Shown one piece after another: positions 9,475 to 20,200 of a DNA stretch of 64,000 nt. Position numbers and translations under genes: made by a program. How positions within the stretch are numbered: the first letter of the stretch is position 1; every line of letters starts with the position of its first letter. Source of the stretch: Closterium sp. Naga37s-1 (taxonomy: Eukaryota > Streptophyta > Zygnematophyceae > Desmidiales > Closteriaceae); assembly GCA_947471745.1 (NCBI GenBank), contig CANJKZ010001036.1, forward strand, positions 1,264,501 to 1,328,500, in the 5' to 3' direction. The notes under the pieces were generated by a model that had not been told where the DNA came from, did no database searches, and saw only the letters and a list, made by a program, of their open reading frames with translations.

Positions 9475-10850
9475 ATGTTGGAGGATCGGCGGCAACATCG
9501 CTCGCTCGTCGACGGAGCGCTGGCGTCGACGGCAGTGGTATCGGGCGTAATGGATCCGACCGCGGGTCACGATCCTGCACTGGAGGGTACAGCGGAGAGC
9601 GCACAGCAGGAGCAGGAGCCTGCCGGACCTCGTCCACGTGTCCCCGCGCGCCCCTCCGCGAGTGAGCCCTTTCGCCACTTTGAGCGCAGGCTCTCCCTTC
9701 CTCTTCGGGGAGTCCCGCAGCCCACCTCGCCGGAGTACTCGTGGGCCCCTGCTCGGGTCGCGTCAAACCGCCTTGCTGGCCAGACAGATGAGGGGCGCGG
9801 CCGTTCCCCGCCGCGTCAGCCTCCGCTGCAGCGATCTCCTCATCGCCGTTCTCCTGAGCGGCGCGATCCTCCTCGTAACGGAGCGGGCGACCAGCGATCT
9901 CCAGCGCGCCATCGCTCCCCCCCGCACCACTCTCCTCAGCATCATCCTGTTGGGCGCGGGGGTCAAAATAGGCGTTCGCCGCGAGCGCGATCCCCCGCGC
10001 GACGCTCTCCGCGGCGATCTCCGACGAGGCGGGGGAGGGGATCTCCTGGGCGCCGCTGAATTCTGCTCGCCGCGAGCCGTCCCCGTCACGTCCGCAGTCG
10101 GCTGGGTCTGGAGGTCGTCGCGGTCGGCGGAATGGCTCCGGGTGCGGCGGTAACAGCCGCGGTCAGGACTCCGCTGTCGAACAGGCAGTGAACATTTTGG
10201 CAGCGGCGGTGCGGCAGGCGCAGGCGGGAGGGGAGCTGGCTCACGTACACATCGCCGTAACCCAAGGGCCTCCCGTCGCCCCGGCTCCTGACCTGGCGGA
10301 TCCCATGCCCGCACCGACTTTTAGCGAGTATCTGCCCGCGCGAGGGGGGAGGGCGCCGTTCCGCACCCCTCGACAGGCCCCGGGCTTCTCCGCTCCGCAA
10401 TTCCCGTTTGGCCGTGCCCCTGGCCAGTTGATGGCGTTTCCGCGCGAAGCTCCGACTGCACCTCCCCCCACCCGCGCGGGGAGAGATCCCATGCTGACCA
10501 TGTGCCGCTTGTTGAGTCTTGCGGAGGCGTGCGAGGGGGTGGCGAGTTTGCAGGTGTCGGTGTGTGGGGCCATGCGGAACACTCCGAGCAGTTACGCTCC
10601 AGGTCCCCGAGGATCGTGCGTTTCTTGGGCAGAAGCTCTCGTCCCGCTCTTGGCGCCCGTGTCGGAAGCGCCCGCCGGGGTAGCGCCCTTAGCGCGTACT
10701 TTCCCCCGCCACGCGCTTGATCTTGTTGGGGCTGCTCGTGACGGGACCCCGGTAGACACCCTTCACTCGTCGGCGCAGCTCCTCCTTGCGGTGTCGGCGT
10801 GCATGCGCTCGATGCTTGAGGTGGAGGGGGCGGAGCCGTACACGATGTAG
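9475..10850 (+). pseudogene. E1 antisense ORF (asORF), one frameshift
   Basis: Plus-strand frame opposite the 5' part of E1. 9475-10059 encodes the RS-rich half and 10188-10850 continues with the conserved C-terminal domain, ending in the same residues as E6 (EGAEPYTM). Alignment to E6 puts a single 1-base deletion near 10056. The minus-strand frame has a stop at about 10321 where this frame stays open (TFSEYLPAR). Function unknown; the composition suggests an RNA-binding ORF1-like protein. Confidence 0.5.
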
Positions 10851-11023
10851 GCTTCCGCCGCGCGTAGTACTGCATGCCGCACCTCTAGTCAGATCCCTGC
10901 TCTACTGCTTGTGCTGCTTGTGTGCATCCATTGGAGTCTTTTTTTCGCTCGTGTGTCTTGCCACCAGTAACGCGCGGTCGAGGGCCGCGCTGGCGAGCGG
11001 CGGCGGCCGAAGGCCGCCGGCGC

Positions 11024-11298
11024 GAGCCGCCGAAAATGAACACACCCGAAATAATGACAGAAGCAAGGCACTAGCAGCCTTTAAGTAGGCAAGGGAGGGT
11101 GAGGGCAGAGGGAAGAGGCTGAGGGAAGAGGCTGAGGGAAGAGGCTAAGGGTTCCCTCTCTCTCTCTCTCGCTCTCTCGAACGAGCCGCCGAAAATGAAC
11201 ACACCCGAAATAATGACAGAAGCAAGGCACTAGCAGCCTTTAAGTAGGCAAGGGAGGGTGAGGGCAGAGGGAAGAGGCTGAGGGAAGAGGCTAAGGGT

Positions 11299-11391
<93 letters not shown>

Positions 11392-11680
11392 AACGAGCCG
11401 CCGAAAATGAACACACCCGAAATAATGACAGAAGCAAGGCACTAGCAGCCTTTAAGTAGGCAAGGGAGGGTGAGGGCAGAGGGAAGAGGCTGAGGGAAGA
11501 GGCTAAGGGTTCCCTCTCTCTCTCTCTCTCGCTCTCTCGAACGAGCCGCCGAAAATGAACACACCCGAAATAATGACAGAAGCAAGGCACTAGCAGCCTT
11601 TAAGTAGGCAAGGGAGGGTGAGGGCAGAGGGAAGAGGCTGAGGGAAGAGGCTAAGGGTTCCCTCTCTCTCTCTCTCTCTC
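11024..11680 (-). promoter_or_regulatory. E1 tandem 5' monomers (four)
   Basis: Four near-identical units start at about 11024, 11181, 11391 and 11540. Each ends in a (TC)n tract of very different length, with the second carrying about 90 bases. Read on the minus strand, each has an AT-rich box (TACTTAAAGG) about 60 bases after the (GA)n. By comparison with the TATATAAGG of other families this is the likely transcription start region. Confidence 0.6.
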
Positions 11681-11798
11681 AAATGGTCCTTTGTATTAAT
11701 TCAGCGGCGGTACAAGCATACGGTTTGGTTTGTGGTTCCCTTTAGACCCTCTGCCCCATTGGCCCATCCCCTGACCCTCCTCCCCCCTCAGTGACCCT

Positions 11799-14700
11799 CT
11801 ACCCCTCCAGCGTGTGGAGGATGTCCCCCAGGTGCAGCGGCCATGGGTCTGCTGCCATCTGGGGGTGCGCCGCCTCGATCCCTGCCCTGGCCTTGGTGTG
11901 CAGGGCATTCGCTTGAGAGCGCTGGAGGGCCACTGACCAGCGCTGGCTGAAGTGGCATGCCATTTTCTTGGCGGTTTTCGCCAAGGGATTGGCCCTGAAG
12001 CGGTTCCTAGCTGCTGCTGTGGCCAGAAGCTTCAGGAACGCCGTCGTGGGGGGTGCGTTTGCCCCATAGGTCTCAACGGCTAGGGCGCTGAACACCACGT
12101 GTTCTGTGTGCCTGTAGTAGTCCCGTTCCTTCCTTTTCTGAGCCTCCCTTGCAGCCCATCCAGGCGGTTTGCGGGCTGCTGGGTCACGGTTCTGTAGCAC
12201 GGGGTCAGTGATGGTCGTGTCTGTGATCCATGTTTCACCACTGTCTGGGTCGCGTACAATCACATCTGCCTTCTTCGGGTCATCCGGTGGTGAGTACATC
12301 GCGTTCTCCAGGTATACCACCAGCTGTGCCTCCCTCGCCATTTTAGCCACGGCGAAAGCCAGCTGGTTGTGTGTGCATGTTCGGTCAGGGCCTGTGCTGC
12401 AGCGGAGTAAGTGGTTGGGGAGGCTGCAGTCGGCTACGAGCTCTCCACATTCGCACACGGTGGGTACGTTCTGCCGGATGCCCATGCGGAAGGCCAGGGC
12501 TGTTCGGAATTGCCCTGGTGAAAAGCAGAGATCTGGGGTTAGGGGTAGGGCCTGCAGCCATGCCCCCGCTCCCTCACCTCTCAGGCTGACGAGGCGGAGT
12601 GTGTGCCCCATCTCGGGGGCAGACCTGATTGCGCGAGATTCCTCTGTCAGGCCGTCGGCCTTTGCCGCATGTACTTCCTGGGAAAGGGCGCGCTGCAGCT
12701 GGTCTTGGGACGGGGATTCCTGTTCCCCGCGGAGGATTTGCAGTGCCAGTGGTGGCAGTCGTCCCTCCATGTCTTGGATGGTGACCGAGTGTGCTACCGA
12801 CGGCTGTAGAGCGTTGCTGTTGCTCCCTAGCGCCGAGGTTGCTGGGAGGTCAAGTGAGCGGAGTAGGCGTAGCGCCTCTGTTGTCGAAGCCAGGTAGGCT
12901 GGTGCTGCTTCAGTTGTGGGGTCCGTGAGGCCTAGCCCACCTAGTGCTACTGGGAGGGTTGCTTGGCGAAGTAGGAAGTTGAACTCTGTGTCATGGCGGG
13001 GTGGTTGGATGCTGGCGGCGGTTAAGGCAGTGTTGAGCAGTTCGGCGCACCACGTATGCCATTCTGAGAGAGGTAGGGCGTCTGCCGGAGTGGTGCGCAG
13101 CAGGTAGCCTATTCTGCGGCTGATGCAGCGAGATAGGAGCAGGAGGGTATGCTGTGGATGGATGGATGCTAAGGAGCCCAGGGGTGCCGCCGCGTCAGTC
13201 AAGGTACTGCGGACGAGGTCAGCGCAGAAGCGCTGTGACCCCACAGGGCTTCCTAGCACCCGTACCCCCTCGTGGGTGAGGGGAAGGCCCTCACGGAGCT
13301 CATTACCTTCGATCGGCGAGGAGGACCAGGCCGACGATTTTCGGAGGTTGCAGGTGAGGCCGTCCTGGGCTAGCAGCGGTGTCAGTACCTTTAGTGCGTC
13401 TAGCGTTGCTGTCGTCGGTCCAATCAGGGTGATGTCATCTGCGTATGCTAGGACTGTGACTTCGGGGTGTTCTGTTGCTACGCGTCTGAGGTGCTGCTGG
13501 ATTGAAGCCGCGAATAGAAGGGGTCCAAGGGGGTCCCCCTGCCTAACTCCCCTACCACTGGTGAGTGCCGTTGTGCTTAAGTGGGGATCGGTCAGCAGCT
13601 GTGAAGGCGTCGCATAGAAGGAGCGTGTGAAGGGAATGAGTGGGGCGAGCGGGGTGTTGGTGAGTGCGTTAAAGAACGCTATCCTCTATATGGAGTTGAA
13701 TGCGTTTTCGATGTCGAGTTGGAGGACTAGGCTTGATGGATGTGAAGTGGTGAGGTCTCTGACTGCGTGGATAACGAACTCGGCCCCGCCTGGGACTGCC
13801 ACGCCGAATTGTTGGGGTAAGAAAAATCGCCTTGTTTCTCCTTGCAGTTCTGAGAGTGCAACCTTTGCTGCCAGCCGGAGCAGGGATTCTCCTATCGCTA
13901 TAGGGCGTACCCCCCCCCCTGGTTTCGCGAATGCAATGAGGCGGGATGGCGAGAGTAGTGCTGCAACCTCGGCGGAGAGGTTTGTCGAGAGGAGGTGGGT
14001 TACGGCGGAGTGCAGGTGCCCTAGTACTTCGATGTTACTTAGGGCTGGGTCGCGGTAATGTTCAAATGTTGACCCAGATGGACCAGCCCCAACACCGCTG
14101 GGGCAATCCCCAAGAACGTTTGAGAAGTTTTCCGTGGTGCACGAAAATTGCGTGGGTGTTGTGTAGGTGTGGACCCAGTCGGGCAGGTCAATTTGGGGTT
14201 GGGGATGTTTCGATTCCAACTGCTGTAGTGTCGCGGTTGTCGCAGGGGCTGCTGGCGAGGGTTGGAGGGCTGCAAGTGCTTTTCGCAGGTTACCCCGTTT
14301 CACCAGCCCTTCCACTCGTGAGCAGATTCCCAGGGGGTCATTTTGGTGCTGAGGTGGTTCGGCTTGGTGCAGGGACCCCGTGTAGTCACTGTACAGCTGG
14401 TTCCAGTGGCCACATCTGAATAGGTGCATTTGTTCTCGCAGCACCTTCCACCTAGAGCTGGACCTCCTGCTAAGTCGTAGGGTCAGACGTGGCAGAAACA
14501 TGAGGACCCGCCAAGCTCCCGCGCAGTTTGGCAGCTTGGAGATCCGTAGGAGCGCTGCCAGCATACAGGTGGAATAGTCGCTTAGGATCTGCGGCGGCAG
14601 GCGGCGGACGATAGGCAGGTGAGAGGTCGATGTTAGGGTAGACAAGTCCCAGCTCATCGCGATCTCCAAGAGATCGTCCCTCGATGCCAGCTGGGATGCT

Positions 14701-16573
14701 GAGAGGGCCTGGTCCGGGGGGGGTTGGGGTCTGCGGTTCTGTCGGCGGCCCAATCCTCTCTCCTGCAGCTGCGCCTGCTCCGCCCCTGCTCCCGCGCGGG
14801 GTGAGTCGGGATTGTCGGGTTGCCTCAGATCCGACGGTACATATTCGTCGCCACTCCCCTCTGCATTTGTATCGCCATTTCTCCCTGATTGCGCTGTCCT
14901 TCCACCCCTCGCCCCGCGCCTGGCGAACGACTGGCGCGTGACTCGTTCCGCCGGCTCCCCTAACCAGATTGGGCTCGGTGGCTGGCGGGGGTTCCCCCTT
15001 GCCGCGAGGCCTGCGCTGCGCTGTACTCCGCGTGCTCCTCGACGCCCGCCTCTTCCCCGCGTGCTTCCCCGCCCGCTCCTCGGAGTGGCGGCCACTGGTG
15101 CGGCCTGTTGCGCCTGGGGGATCGGGGTCATCGGCCCGTCCCGGGCCAGTGGCGCGCCTAGAGCGGAGGCCGATGGACTTCCTCGGTGCTCTGGGCTGTG
15201 ACCGCGCCGTGGAGGTTGATCCTGCTCCCCGTCCACTTCCTCCCGCGCGTCCTGCCGCGAGCGTGCCTGTTGCTCCGCCGGCGGCTGCGGACGAGATCCA
15301 TCGGCGCTTTGAGGATCAGCGTCGGGATCTGGGTCTGCTCGGAGGCGGATCCTTGCCTCTGGGGGAGCCTGCGCGTGTGGGGTCCGTCGCGCGCTCCGGC
15401 GCAGAGGCTGTGGCGCACCGGGGGCATTCGCCTCGCCATCGTTCGCCGGTGGCCCACGACGGTAGGCGGGAGAGCCGCCACGACGACCGTCGCGCTGACT
15501 CGCGCCTCCGCGGTCTCCGTGATCACCGCGGTCTCCTCGATCTCCTCGGCGCAAGGTGTCACGGAGCCGTTCCCGTGACCACCGCTCGTATCGCCACCGT
15601 TCTCCCGCTCCCCGCTCCTCTCGTCCGCGATCGCCTGCTCGTCATGCGTCTGGATATCGGTCCTTGGCGCCACGTTCTCCCCCTCTTGCGAAGCGCCAGC
15701 GGCTCTACTCTCCTCGTCGCACGGAGCGTTCCTCTGACCGCCAGCGTCAGCGGGGCCTGTCTCGCCCACAGTCGCCTGTGCGTTCGAGCGCGAGTGGGCG
15801 TGCGCATCGTGGGCGACGGGGGGGTTACGGTCGCGGCGGGGCTGCGCGTCCGGCGCCTTCCGCGATGGAGCAAGTCCTGAAGAAATTGGACGGTGTGGAG
15901 AAAGCTCTCCACCGCTCCCATGCGGGGTCGTCCTCGCAATCTGCTCCTCCTGCTGCTCCAGTCGCTCCTCTCGCCGCGCTCCTGCCCCATAATCCTGTGG
16001 GATCCCCGGCGCGCTCAGCTCGTCCGCTGCCTGCGGGGACTGGCTTTGTTGGCGCGGGTGGCGGGGACCCGTGGGCCCAGTTCGCTCCGCCACGTCCCCT
16101 CCCTGCTCCTCGTGATCTGGCAGTGTCGGCTCGCCGATCTCGCGCGTCTGCATTCCCCCCGCAGATGAAGCCAGTGCCCACGGCGACCCTGGCGCACTTG
16201 TGGTCGTTGGCGGAGTGCCTGCAGAGTCTTGAGCTGATTCTCCAGGAGTCGCATGGCTCCATGTTGGAGACCCCGCCGAGCACGTTCTCTCAGATGCCGC
16301 GAGCAAGGTGTCACGCGGCGGCGTCAGCATTATTCTCGTTCGTATCGCCACTGCAGGTCGCGCCCTCGCCGGGAGTAGTCTCGGCCACCCTGCTGGCTGA
16401 GACGGCCCTGGGTCTGAGGACCCTTGTAGCAACTCGTGGAACTCCTGTTGACGTTGTCGGCGCCACCGCGTCAGTGGTCCGCCAGATGTGGCTGACCACG
16501 CGCGAAATGCTTGGTGAGCTTGAGGCGGACTGCATGTAGGCGGCCCCCTCGCGCGTGTGTAGACCCGTTCCAT
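11799..16573 (-). pseudogene. E2 reverse transcriptase/endonuclease with nonsense codon and frameshift
   Basis: Same domain order as E4: disordered N-terminus, pre-RT domain, RT with YADD at about 13434-13446, a CxC...HxxxxC knuckle, then the RLE-like KADVIVRDPDSGETWITD segment. At about 13689 two substitutions relative to E4 turn Val-Glu after NAFNS into Ile-stop. Near 15.50 kb a 1-base deletion shifts the N-terminal frame. Otherwise the protein matches E4 almost residue for residue. Confidence 0.88.
14969..16539 (+). pseudogene. E2 antisense ORF, frameshifted
   Basis: The frame open from 14969 and the one open to 16539 together match the intact E4 asORF (25433-27004). The same indel near 15.50 kb that breaks the RT polyprotein also breaks this ORF. 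The C-terminal domain (PTATLAHLWSLAECLQSLEL onward) is intact and differs from E4 at only a few residues. Confidence 0.5.
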
Positions 16574-17250
16574 GGTAGCTTGTCTAGTTGTCGTTGTCTG
16601 CCATGGTTGTCATTTTTGCCGTCATCCAGCCGTCCTTGTTATTGTCCTTGTCGTCCCAAGCGCGCGGCCGCAGGCCGCGCCCGCGAGCGCCGGCGCGAAG
16701 CGCCGGAAAAATCAGAGACACCAAATGAAGAATGAGCTGGAGAGAAGGCCAAGGGGCCCTTATATAGCTGGGGAAGAGAGGGGAAGAGCCTAGGAGGGAA
16801 AAGACTAAGTCCCTTGCTTCTCTCTCTCTCGCTCTCTCGAACGAACCGGAAAAATCAGAGACACCAAATGAAGAATGAGCTGGAGAGAAGGCCAAGGGGC
16901 CCTTATATAGCTGGGGAAGAGAGGGGAAGAGCCTAGGAGGGAAAAGACTAAGTCCCTTGCTTCTCTCTCTCTCTCTCTCTCTCTCTAATGGCCCGTTCAT
17001 TGATAGTCAGGGTGTACATGCATGCAAGACATACGTGAACGTGGTCACGTGGCTAGTACAGAATAAAGTTCCTATCCACCCATCCGCCCAACACCCTCTA
17101 AGTGAGATCCAGTGCAGGATCAAGAACCGAGAGGCAGTCCCCAAGGGACGGGGCCTCTCCCACTGCTTCTAGTAGCGGGTTTTCAACCGCTGCTGCTATG
17201 TTGCACTTTTCCAGGTACCCAATCGACTGCCCACGCTGAAGAGCCACCGA

Positions 17251-20200
17251 CTACCGCTGCCGGTATTGGTGTAAGAGCTTGGCAGCTTGGTAGGAGGTTG
17301 GCTCGGCGTTGAAAAACCGCCGTGCAGCTGTTTCCGCGAGTAGTTTCAGGAAGTCAACTGACTCTGGGCAAGGGCACCCATATGTCTCGACCGCTAGCGG
17401 GAAGAACTTCACCCATTCTGGGCGGTCCTTGTAAAGGCCGTGTTTCTTATCCGCTGCCTCCCGTGCCGCCCACCCCCTCCCCTTGGTGGCGTTCTCATCG
17501 CGGGTGCTGATGGGGTCCGTTACCGTCACATCGCAGATATAGACGGCGCCAGTGGAGCGGCAGCGTAAGGCCAGGTCTGCCTTTTTCTCCTCCACTGGGC
17601 TGAAGGCGGCCGTCTCTATATGCACCATGAAGCCTGCGTCTTGCGCCATCCGTGCGCACTCGTCCCTAAGTTCATTGTGTGTGTTTGTGCGCCCCCCCCC
17701 TGTTCCGCATCGTAGCAGGTGGTTCGGGAGCCGCTTATCCGGGATCTCCACCTTTTTCGAGCAGTTGCAAACCCCAGGGGCCGCAAATGGGAGCCCCAGC
17801 CTAAACTGGAGCGCGTTGGCAAAGTGGGGAGCCTCAAGGCGGAGCGAGGAGTGGATAGGCACTGCGTTTAACCAATCCCCCGCCCCAAATCCCGACAGGG
17901 ACAGCATCCGCTGCGTGTGACCGTTGTTGGGGTTCGGGCTCATCCCCCGCACCTCGTCCACCTGCATGGCATAGCGCTGGCCCTGGATAGCCATGGCCAA
18001 CCCGTGCTGCAGTTTCCCCGCAGTTGGAGCCGATCTCTCAGCCTGAAGAACTTCTTGGGCTGGAAGTGGGAGTTCCCCTTCGCATTCCGCCAGCCACTCG
18101 GTCAGGGGGGAGGACTCGGTGTAGGGGCCGCGCATCAGCTCGCGCGTGACTTCCAAAGGGCCAGAGCACTCGCTGTCCAAGGAGTCGAGTAAGAGCTGCG
18201 CCTGCGTGTAGCTGGCGAGGAAGCTGTAGCTTCCTTCCACGGAAGGGTCCGTCAGCCCCAGGCCACCGAGCGATATGGGTAGTGAGGCTTGCGCCCACGT
18301 GCGAGAAGTTTCCTCATCCCCCCGCGGGTGGTTAATGCCACATGCTGTAAGGAGCGTTTCCAGCAGCCGCCTTCCCCATTCAGACCACTCCTCCTTGGGC
18401 AGGAAAGGCAGAGGTGTTGTGCGGGCTAAGTATGACACCCGCCGTGAGATGCAGCGGGACAGCAGCAGTCCCGCCAGCTGCGGCTCCATGCGCTCTATCA
18501 ACCCCAGCGGCGCGCCCATCGCCTCCAAGCTGGAACGAACGAAGGCAGAGGTTGCCGAGGAGGAGCCGATGTAGCTCCCCAGCACTTTCAAGCCTTCGCT
18601 GCTCGGTGGTATTCCCTCAGGAAGGCGATAATCCGTTGGCGTCCTTTCTGACCAAGCCCCGCATTTGGCAGGATTGTGGCTGAGCCCTATTTCAGCCAAG
18701 CGGCTTGTGAAGTGATTAAACGCAGCCGCGCACGACGACGGTTCCCCCAAGAAGGTCACGTCATCTGCGTATGCCAAGCAGATGACCTCGGGGTGCGCCT
18801 CCGCAGCTGCCTTCAGAGCCGGTTGCATGGCGGCGGCAAAAAGGAGGGGGCCGAGAGGGTCCCCTTGGCGGACTCCTGTTTCGCTGAGCAGGGGCGGATG
18901 GTCGAAGGCCGCGTCTAGGTGCAGTATTGAAGGCTGGCCGTATGAGAAGTGTACCAGTGGCAGTAGTGGTTCCAACTGTGAGTCTTTCAAGGCCGTCGCC
19001 ATGGCGTGGCGGTCAACACTATTGAACGCATTGGCCAGGTCAGCCTGTAAGACCAAGGCGTCCTTGTTGGCCGCAGTGAAAGTGCGAACGATATGAATGA
19101 CTGCTTCGGCACCTCCTGGCACGGCCACTCCAAACTGTAAAGGTAGGAAAAACTCTCGGGCTGCTTCTGCTAGCTGGGTAAGCGCTGCTTTGGCTGCCAA
19201 TCGGAGGACGCACTCTCCTATGGCGATCGGCCTGGTCCCCCCATCGGGCTTGTCTAGGGCTATCAAACGTGATGCTGTGAGAAGCTTCCCTACTTCCTGA
19301 CACAACTTCCCTCTCAGGATTGTGTTGACCAACGCATGTAAGTGATACCCAATGGTGGCGTGTATCAGGGCAGCTTCGCGCAGGTGCTCGAACTTTGTGC
19401 CCGAGGGACCTGCGCCTACCCCATTCTCACACCGCGAGAGGAGCTTCAGAAAAACTTCCCGCGAAACTGCCAGGTATGAGTCCGGTTCAGGCTGGGGCCA
19501 CGGTGTGCCAAGGCGCGGGGCACTTGGATGCTTGGCGCGGAGGGATTCCAGAACCGCCGGTGATGGCTTGCTGACTGGGGTGGCTTCCAGTGCCATGACT
19601 ACTCTGCGTAAGCTGCCTCGTCGCGCCAGACCCTCTGCCCTTGATATTACCCCCAGGTCGTCTGGCTGGTGTCTAGGTGGCTGAGGGGACTCCAACGAAT
19701 CAACCGTTTCCTGGTACAGTGCCTCCCACTCCCCTCGCAGGAATTTACGCAATCTTTCCCTGGTCGCCTTCCAGTCAGGGTGCCTCGGCGAATGCTGACG
19801 CAGCGTCAGGCGAGCCGCGAACAGCAGAATCGTCCAGGCCGGGATGGAGTCTGGGTCGTGTGCGAGTCGTAGCAGTGGTGTCAGCATAACCATAGCGAAA
19901 AGTAGGCGCAATTTTTCCGGCAGGCGACGTGCCAGCGGAGCGTTGCGACTATCGCGTAGCTTATCCAGATTCCAGGTACTGACGTTCGCGAATAGTGTGT
20001 CGTCCTTGGCGAGGGCTTCGGGCGATTTTTGGGGGGGGGGCTGTGGTTGCTGTTGGTTACCCCTCGCTGCAGTTCGCGGTGCATTTGCAGGTGGCGAAGT
20101 CAGGTTCGGTTGGGCGGGATGGTTGGCAGTGGTGGCAGGGGGGCGGGAAGCGGTTTGAATCTGTGGTGAGGGTCGCGGCTGGGTGAATGTGTTTCTGAAA

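Larger units (their letters stand above)
6040..11680 (-). mobile_element. E1: non-LTR retrotransposon, family D, degraded
   Basis: RLE-type LINE in minus orientation. The 3' end is at left (GAGCGGTCC next to (CT)n) and the 5' end at right. RT domain pieces, antisense ORF pieces, a GC-rich hairpin pair at about 10972-11018 and four tandem promoter-like monomers (11024-11680) are all recognisable. It is closest to E6. Multiple frame lesions make it non-autonomous. Confidence 0.85.
11681..16986 (-). mobile_element. E2: non-LTR retrotransposon, family C, full length but defective
   Basis: Nearly identical to E4 over its length, so a recent copy. The 3' end is AAATGGTCCTTTGTATTAAT beside (CT)n at 11681. 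The 5' end has two promoter monomers (about 16701-16840 and 16841-16986), each with a minus-strand TATATAAGG box. The reading frames carry one nonsense change and one frameshift. Confidence 0.9.
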
